Part shown: piece by piece, positions 35,594-40,769 of the stretch | Position numbering within the stretch: the first letter of the stretch is position 1 | How the letters are laid out: each line of letters starts with the position of its first letter | From: Vicinamibacteria bacterium | GTDB taxonomy: Bacteria > Acidobacteriota > Vicinamibacteria > Fen-336 | Assembly: GCA_016934575.1 (NCBI GenBank) | Contig: JAFGSN010000060.1 | Span: 1 to 40,769, forward strand | Direction of reading: 5' to 3' | Length of the DNA stretch: 40,769 bases | The notes under the pieces: generated by a model | What the model was told of the DNA's origin: nothing | The model's input: the letters and a program-made list of their open reading frames with translations, nothing else | Databases searched by the model: none | Translations under genes and position numbers: made by a program

Positions 35594-35827
35594 ATGGAAG
35601 GATTGCTCAACGAAGCGCTCGGCAGCACCGCTGTCCTGATCATCATAGGACTTCTGTTGTTGCTCGTTGTCGTGCGGTTAGCCGCATGGCTCTTGGCGCC
35701 GCCAAAGGAATCGACGCTCCAAGTGCGTGTGCGTTGCCTGATCTGCGGCTGGGAAGGCCGGGTGGGCAAGTACAATCGCCGTTGCAGCGCTTGCGGCAGC
35801 GACACCCTCGAGTCCATCAGACGTTGA
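35594..35827 (+). CDS. Small membrane protein with C-terminal zinc ribbon
   Basis: A 77-residue protein: one membrane helix (VLIIIGLLLLLVVVRLAAWLL, residues about 14-34) followed by a cytosolic zinc ribbon with Cys48, Cys51 (RCLICGWEG) and Cys64, Cys67 (RRCSACGSD). No family name can be given. There is no good ribosome-binding site, but the coding character is clear from the CxxC pairs. It stands alone. Confidence 0.7.
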   Translation: MEGLLNEALGSTAVLIIIGLLLLLVVVRLAAWLLAPPKESTLQVRVRCLICGWEGRVGKYNRRCSACGSDTLESIRR

Positions 35828-35986
35828 CAAGCGTATCCTCTTCGTCGGCGTGAGATGGCCGTCACGGAACGAGAGGCGTTTGTGACGATCGGCGCCGATC
35901 TTCGCTACGAGCTGTTAACGAATACAGTGAGCGGAGGCGGCGAAACCGCGCGCCGGATGAGGCCGGGACATCCGCGGAAAGCTGCG

Positions 35987-36712
35987 CTACGGAACGAGCG
36001 TGGCTTTCTTGATGTAATCCAGCCGAGAGAAATCGCGTCGGAAGTAGGCGTTGCCCTCGTGTTGCGCCCGGCCTTGATCCGGCCCCATGCCGCGCGGCGC
36101 GCCTTCGCCGTACCCTGAATACAGCGAGTCCACGACGTCCATGCCTTCGACGACGCGTCCGATCGGGGCGAAGCCTTGACTGTCGAGGGCCGAGTTGTCG
36201 CCGAAATTTATGAAGAGCTGCGTGGTGCGCGTGTTGGGCCCCGCCGTGGCAAAGGAGACGAATCCGCGCTGGTTGGATTGCTTGACCGGATCGTCGGGAA
36301 TGCGCGCGTCACGCCAGGCCGCGCTCACCTTCGGATCTCCGTGAATTCCGAACTGCGCCATGAATCCCGAGATGACGCGGAAGAACGTGACGCCGTCGAA
36401 GTAACCGACACGCGCGAGATTGTAAATCCGATCGGCGCCGCGCGGGGCCCAGGCCCGTGTCACATCGAGAACGAACTCGCCTTTGGTCGTATCGAATCGA
36501 ACCTTGAAAGCAGGCGGCGACGTCTCGCGCGCGAGAGAAGGATCGAGCAGCGCGGGATGCGTCTCGTGAGCGGGAGTCGTACGGGCAGGGGTCATGGAGG
36601 TCTCCTTGTGATCGGTCACATCGCGCTCGCTCTTCCGCGTGCACGCGCCCAGGGCAAGAACGGCCGCCAAGACGACCAGGGTCGTCTTCCGCGCCTTGTC
36701 GTTTTTCGTCAT
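35987..36712 (-). CDS. Lipoprotein peptidyl-prolyl isomerase, cyclophilin type
   Basis: The enzyme assists protein folding by proline isomerisation outside the cytoplasm. The 241-residue protein has a lipobox LALGAC (Cys near residue 24), a linker, and a cyclophilin domain from about residue 68: FDTTKGEFVLDV, NLARVGYFDGVTFFRVISGFMAQFG, NTRTTQLFINFGDN and GRVVEGMDVVDSLYSGYGE. The conserved Arg of the active site is in FFRVI. GGGAGGG lies before the ATG at 36712; an upstream ATG at 36730 would put that site inside the gene. Confidence 0.92.
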   Translation of the reverse strand: MTKNDKARKTTLVVLAAVLALGACTRKSERDVTDHKETSMTPARTTPAHETHPALLDPSLARETSPPAFKVRFDTTKGEFVLDVTRAWAPRGADRIYNLARVGYFDGVTFFRVISGFMAQFGIHGDPKVSAAWRDARIPDDPVKQSNQRGFVSFATAGPNTRTTQLFINFGDNSALDSQGFAPIGRVVEGMDVVDSLYSGYGEGAPRGMGPDQGRAQHEGNAYFRRDFSRLDYIKKATLVP

Positions 36713-36788
36713 CGGCCCGCCCTCCCGCATCCAGACGTCTCATGAGAACGTCGTTGTCGCCGGATGCGCGCTTCGTGAAAGCGTTCGT

Positions 36789-36817
36789 AGGGTATGAGCC
36801 CGCAATACGCGTGTCAA
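36789..36817 (-). promoter_or_regulatory. Candidate promoter of the cyclophilin gene
   Basis: On the minus strand TTGACA (36817-36812) is followed after 17 nt by TACCCT (36794-36789). The -35 is perfect, the -10 weak. The rest of the gap 36713-37004 shows nothing else. Confidence 0.45.
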
Positions 36818-37004
36818 GTCGATTCGTCGCCGCGCATCGTATCCGCCGAGCGGCGCGTTCCCAGGGCGAGCGGGCCCTTGGCGTTCGATGAATCGTCGGG
36901 TGGGAGCGCTCCCCGTGATAAACGCTCTCGAAAAGCGCTGAGAACCGCGCCCGAGGCCGCCGGATTCTTCGGCGCCGTGTCCACCCGGCGGCGGCCGACC
37001 TGGG

Positions 37005-38471
37005 CTACTTTACTTGCAGCGCGCGTACGATTTCCGCGACGACCTCGTCTCCCACAACGGTCTTCGCCAACTGGCCGCCCGGCAGCGCGCCTGTCTCCTC
37101 GACTCCGTTGATGAGGGCCAGCTCTCGCGCATCGAGCGGCGAGGGCTGCCGGCGCGCGAACTGGTCGATGGAAGTGGCGCCCGCCACGTTCGTCACTTTA
37201 AGGCGCATCGGCTGGACGCTCAGGTAGCGGCGGTCCGTGAGCCGGGCGAAACTCCCGATCGAGCCTTCCAGCGCTGAGCCGTACTGCGACCACCGTGGAG
37301 TGGCCGTGTACGCCAGCAGGCGGAGCACGCTATTGCCGTGCTTCACGAAAGCGACCAGCCCCGAGATCTGAACCTCGCCGGCCGCTGCCGCGAACTCACG
37401 GGAGACCGCGGGCGCGCCGTTGATGTCATCGCGCCAGGAGCGGCCCCGCTGAACCCCCGACTGCGTGAAGAAGGTCTGCGCCGCATCTGCGGGCGAGCGT
37501 CCACCGGCGACCGCGACCATCACCACCGCGTCCTGATTGGGGCTCTGCGCTCCGACCGCCGGCCGCGTGTTCGAGGTCGCCCATCCCGCAGGGAAGTCGA
37601 TGCGAAAGGCCATGTCCGGGTGATAGAAGGTCCGGCCCTTGAAGAAGCCCTGTCGCACGTCGGCTCCGTACACCATTCCGTCGATCTTCCGGAGGTAGAC
37701 GTCATGGCGTATACCGAGGCGGCCCGCGACGGTGCGGTCGCCGATCTCCCCGCGAATGCGGCGCAAGCGGCTCTCGGGGCTCGGGTGGGTCGACAGCCAA
37801 TCGGGCAAACGGCCTCCCGAGCTGGTCCCGCTCACGCGCTCGAGCATGCGCATGACGTCCGCCATGGCCCGCTCGGGATAACCGACATGCTGCATGTAGC
37901 GCAGGCCCAGCTCGTCAGCCTGGTTCTCGTCGTCACGGCTGTACTTGAGCATGAGCAGAGCCAGGCCGACCTGGCCGATCTGCCCCAAATCCCTGAGTTT
38001 CGGACGCAGAATCATGCCGAGCTGAAGTCCCGCCGTGGCGAGAGTCTGCTTGCTCATCTGGCTGACCGAGTGGCGCGCCGTAACGTGTCCGATCTCGTGT
38101 CCGATGACGGCGGCGAGCTCCGCCTCCGAGTTGACGTGCGTCACGAGACCGCGCGTGACGAAGATCGCACCGCCGGGGAATGCGAACGCGTTGACGGCCG
38201 CGTCGTCGACGACCTGAAAGCTCCACGGCAGGCTCGGCCGCTCCGTGATCGCCGCGAGCCTCTGGCCGACCGAGTTGACGTACGCACCCAGGCCGCCGTG
38301 GTCGTAGACTCCCAGGGCCGCGCTCGCCTCCTCGGCGCCCTGACGCCCCATGGCGATCTCCTGCTGCTCGCTGATAAGCACGAGCTGCCGCTTACCCGTG
38401 ACGGGATTGGTCACGCAAGCGCACGCCAGGGCGGCAACGAGAACGATAGAGAGGAGAATCCGTGTCTGCAT
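37005..38471 (-). CDS. M48-family metalloprotease lipoprotein (BepA-like) with C-terminal LysM-like part
   Basis: The 488-residue protein begins with a signal and lipobox (LVAALAC, Cys17 or Cys19), then an M48 domain with HEIGH (His125, Glu126, His129) and the downstream ligand in SRDDENQADELGLRYM. The conserved WLSTHPSPESRLRRI follows. Such lipoproteins clear or help fold outer-membrane proteins at the periplasmic face. Residues about 265-405 form a region of unknown fold (GFFKGRTFYHPDMAFRIDFP), and about 415-480 resemble a LysM module (RLKVTNVAGATSIDQFARR), which may bind peptidoglycan. It differs from E. coli BepA, which has TPR repeats instead. Confidence 0.9.
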   Translation of the reverse strand: MQTRILLSIVLVAALACACVTNPVTGKRQLVLISEQQEIAMGRQGAEEASAALGVYDHGGLGAYVNSVGQRLAAITERPSLPWSFQVVDDAAVNAFAFPGGAIFVTRGLVTHVNSEAELAAVIGHEIGHVTARHSVSQMSKQTLATAGLQLGMILRPKLRDLGQIGQVGLALLMLKYSRDDENQADELGLRYMQHVGYPERAMADVMRMLERVSGTSSGGRLPDWLSTHPSPESRLRRIRGEIGDRTVAGRLGIRHDVYLRKIDGMVYGADVRQGFFKGRTFYHPDMAFRIDFPAGWATSNTRPAVGAQSPNQDAVVMVAVAGGRSPADAAQTFFTQSGVQRGRSWRDDINGAPAVSREFAAAAGEVQISGLVAFVKHGNSVLRLLAYTATPRWSQYGSALEGSIGSFARLTDRRYLSVQPMRLKVTNVAGATSIDQFARRQPSPLDARELALINGVEETGALPGGQLAKTVVGDEVVAEIVRALQVK

Positions 38472-38697
38472 GGCAAGGCCTCCGTGTGGAAGTGCGGATC
38501 TACCGCCTGTGAGTGTGCTCTCAGCATGCCAAGGACGTCAAGGGTCGCCGGCGTGCGATTGCAGAAGCGTCTCGTCGACATCTTCATTCGCGTCCCGTCG
38601 TTTCTGAAACGGCTTTCGGGTCGCTTGGAAGAGCGGGCCGAGATGAATCCACGCGCATCATGTGCTCAAATGTGCATCAAATGAGGAGACTCCGGCC

Positions 38698-40650
38698 ATG
38701 AAGAGCACGCCTCATGGTTTTCTTCGCGTGTGCGCCGCTGCTCCGCGAATCAAGGTGGCGGACCCCGAATTCAACGTCGCCGAGATGATCGCCGTCGCCG
38801 AGCGGGCGGCGCGCGAGGGCGTTCAGGTCCTCGTCTTCCCCGAGCTGTCGCTCTCGGGATACACGGCCGGCGACCTGTTCTTCTCTTCGACTCTCGTTCG
38901 CGGAACCGAAAGGGCGCTCGCGCGGTATATCGAGGCGAGCGCGAGCCTGGCCCTGCTCACCGTGGCGGGACTGCCCGCGGTCGTGGACGGCCGCATGTAC
39001 GACTGCGCCGGCGTGATTCAGCGCGGGCGTCTGCTCGGCGTCGTTCCCAAGACCTTCATTCCCGCCTACAAGGAGTTCTACGAAGAGCGCTGGTTCGGCT
39101 CTTCGCGCGACGCCAGACGTGCGGAGATCACGCTGTGCGGGCGGACCGCCGCCTTCGGCGCCGACCTGCTGTTCTCGATCGAGGACGCGCCGAACGTCGT
39201 CCTGGCGGTGGAAATCTGCGAGGATCTCTGGGCGCCGATTCCTCCGAGCAGCCTGCATGCGGTGGCCGGCGCGATCGTGCTCCTCAATCTTTCGGCGTCG
39301 AGCGAGTCGGTCGGCAAGGCGGACTACCGCCGCGCCCTCGTCACGCAACAATCGGGACGCTCGATCGCCGGGTACGTTTATGCCGGCGCGGGCGTCCACG
39401 AGTCGACGACGGACGTCGTCTTTGGCGGCCACTTGATGATCGCCGAGAACGGCCAGCTTCTTGCCGAGAGCCGCCGCTTCGAGCGTGAGAGCCGCTGGCT
39501 CGTCGCCGACGTCGACGTGCAGCGCCTGCTCACCGAGAGAACGCGGCAGAACTCGTTCGGCGACGCCGCGCACGACGTCGCGCGAGAATACCGGAGGGTA
39601 ACGCTGGAGCCGATTCCCGGCGCGATTCCGGCGCAGTTGCGGCGCACCCTCGATCCGCGTCCGTTCGCTCCCTCGGACCCGGCGACTCTCGCGCGTCGCT
39701 GCGAGGAAGTGTTCGCGATCCAGACCGCGGGTCTCGCCAAGCGTCTCGACCACGCCGGCATACGGCGCGCGATCGTCGGCGTCTCGGGCGGCCTCGACTC
39801 GACGCTGGCGCTCATGGTCGTGACGCGCACCTTCGACCTGCTGCGGCTGCCGCGCGAGGGCGTCCTCGCCGTCACGATGCCGGGCTTCGGAACCACGGTG
39901 ACGACGCTCGAGAACGCGCGCCGGGTCGCCGCCGCTCTCGGCGTCGTTCTGCGTGAGATCGACATCAAGCCGGCCTGCGCTCGGCACATCGCCGACATCG
40001 GTCTCGACTCGCGCGACGCCGGAAGCGTGACTTTTCAGAACCTCCAGTCCCGCGAGCGCATGCAGATTCTGATGGATCTGGCCAACAAGGAAGAAGGGCT
40101 CGTCGTCGGCACCGGAGATCTTTCAGAGCTGGCGCTGGGCTACTGCACTTTCGCCGGCGATCATATGGCGATGTACAACGTCAACGGCGGCGTGCCCAAG
40201 ACCCTCGTGCGCCAGATGGTGCGCTGGGCGTCACAGCAAGGCGCGAATGCGGGTGAGAGGGAGGCGCTGCTCGCCATTCTCGAAACGCCGGTCTCTCCGG
40301 AGCTTGTGCCGGCCGACGCGAACGGAGTCATCACTCAGTTGACGGAAGAGATCATCGGCCCCTACGAGTTGCACGATTTCTTCCTTTTTCACTTCTTCCG
40401 CGGCGCCGATCCGCCCAAGATCCTGTTCATGGCCGATCAGGCCTTCTCCGGCGCTTATGAACGAGCGATTATCAAGCGCTGGCTGCGCGTCTTCATTGAG
40501 AGGTTCTTCGCCTATCAGTTCAAGCGTTCGGTCCTGCCGGACGGCCCCAAAATCGGCGCGGTGAGTCTCTCGCCGCGCGGCGACTGGCGCATGCCCTCCG
40601 ACGCTTCAGCCGCGGCGTGGATCGAGAGCCTTGACCGGGACGAGCCCTGA
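38698..40650 (+). CDS. nadE: Glutamine-dependent NAD+ synthetase
   Basis: NadE converts nicotinate adenine dinucleotide to NAD+ using glutamine nitrogen. The 650-residue protein joins an N-terminal nitrilase-like glutaminase, with Glu49 (VFPELSLSGYT), Lys118 (VVPKTFIP) and Cys174 (VEICEDLW), to a C-terminal synthetase with the PP-loop GVSGGLDSTLAL and GTGDLSELALGY. All catalytic residues are present. The ATG at 38698 has GAGGAGA upstream; the frame to 38662 is probably not used. It stands alone, divergent from the M48 protease gene. Confidence 0.96.
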   Translation: MKSTPHGFLRVCAAAPRIKVADPEFNVAEMIAVAERAAREGVQVLVFPELSLSGYTAGDLFFSSTLVRGTERALARYIEASASLALLTVAGLPAVVDGRMYDCAGVIQRGRLLGVVPKTFIPAYKEFYEERWFGSSRDARRAEITLCGRTAAFGADLLFSIEDAPNVVLAVEICEDLWAPIPPSSLHAVAGAIVLLNLSASSESVGKADYRRALVTQQSGRSIAGYVYAGAGVHESTTDVVFGGHLMIAENGQLLAESRRFERESRWLVADVDVQRLLTERTRQNSFGDAAHDVAREYRRVTLEPIPGAIPAQLRRTLDPRPFAPSDPATLARRCEEVFAIQTAGLAKRLDHAGIRRAIVGVSGGLDSTLALMVVTRTFDLLRLPREGVLAVTMPGFGTTVTTLENARRVAAALGVVLREIDIKPACARHIADIGLDSRDAGSVTFQNLQSRERMQILMDLANKEEGLVVGTGDLSELALGYCTFAGDHMAMYNVNGGVPKTLVRQMVRWASQQGANAGEREALLAILETPVSPELVPADANGVITQLTEEIIGPYELHDFFLFHFFRGADPPKILFMADQAFSGAYERAIIKRWLRVFIERFFAYQFKRSVLPDGPKIGAVSLSPRGDWRMPSDASAAAWIESLDRDEP

Positions 40651-40769
40651 TGGCGGTCGCGGTGGGATGCTAGACTGTACGTTCATGGTGCGTCTTGAAC
40701 AACACCGGACTTGGATCAACCGGTTTTGGTGCTGCATCAGACTTGCGGGTGGAAGTCCCGCCGCGGTAA
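40651..40769. other. 119-bp tail after nadE
   Basis: An extended -10-like TGCTAGACT lies near 40668, and a hairpin GCGGG/CCCGC (40745-40761) occurs just before the window ends. No gene or terminator can be supported. Confidence 0.3.

Noticed and set aside
40668-40769. Possible structured RNA or mobile-intron edge at the window end
   Set aside because: Only a short GCGGG/CCCGC hairpin is visible before the sequence stops; no diagnostic intron or IS motif could be confirmed.

Overview
The window is a GC-rich bacterial chromosome segment from a Gram-negative (diderm) organism: it carries lpxA (lipid A), a TonB-dependent receptor, an outer-membrane barrel protein, several lipoproteins and periplasmic binding proteins. 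I cannot name the phylum from the sequence. Several good sigma70-like promoters (TTGAC-type -35 boxes) are visible. No tRNA, rRNA, CRISPR array or intact insertion sequence was found.

Region 1 (14-13790, minus strand) is a fifteen-gene amino-acid operon read in the order aroD, hisD, hisC, hisB, hisH, hisA, hisF, hisIE, trpE, trpG, trpD, trpC, trpF, trpB, trpA, with most neighbours overlapping by 4 bp. The his and trp blocks are joined directly (hisIE/trpE overlap). Upstream lies a promoter (TTGACA-N17-TAGTAT), a 29-codon leader peptide ending IFWWRSTHHRRG with tandem Trp and tandem His codons, and a chain of mutually exclusive RNA helices ending in a strong intrinsic terminator just before aroD. 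This reads as one attenuator sensing both tryptophan and histidine, and it is the most striking item in the window. The first gene, aroD, is also odd: a type I dehydroquinate dehydratase fused to a shikimate-dehydrogenase-like domain that has lost its NADP domain and catalytic residues.

Region 2 (13786-15735) holds a possible frameshifted relic, a CE2-type SGNH esterase and an empty 617-bp spacer.

Region 3 (15736-21376, plus strand) is a phosphate operon: a PhoU fused to an ArsC/LMW-phosphatase-like domain whose nucleophilic Cys is Asp, then pstS, pstC, pstA and two different PstB-like ATPases. The ATPases carry complementary motif losses that predict an asymmetric heterodimer with one working and one degenerate ATP site.

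Region 4 (21383-23381, minus strand) has a Prx6-type peroxiredoxin with its own promoter, a PsiE-like membrane protein and an Fe/Mn superoxide dismutase with two plausible starts, one Tat-exported and one cytosolic.

Region 5 (23877-29814, plus strand) is a cobalamin-riboswitch-controlled uptake operon: BtuB-like receptor, a Dph6-like PP-loop ATPase, BtuF, BtuC, BtuD. Region 6 (30101-40650) contains an outer-membrane barrel protein, the wreck of a PIN-domain toxin gene, a YugP-type metallopeptidase, lpxA with a polytopic membrane protein, a small zinc-ribbon membrane protein, a lipoprotein cyclophilin, an M48 lipoprotein protease and glutamine-dependent NAD synthetase.
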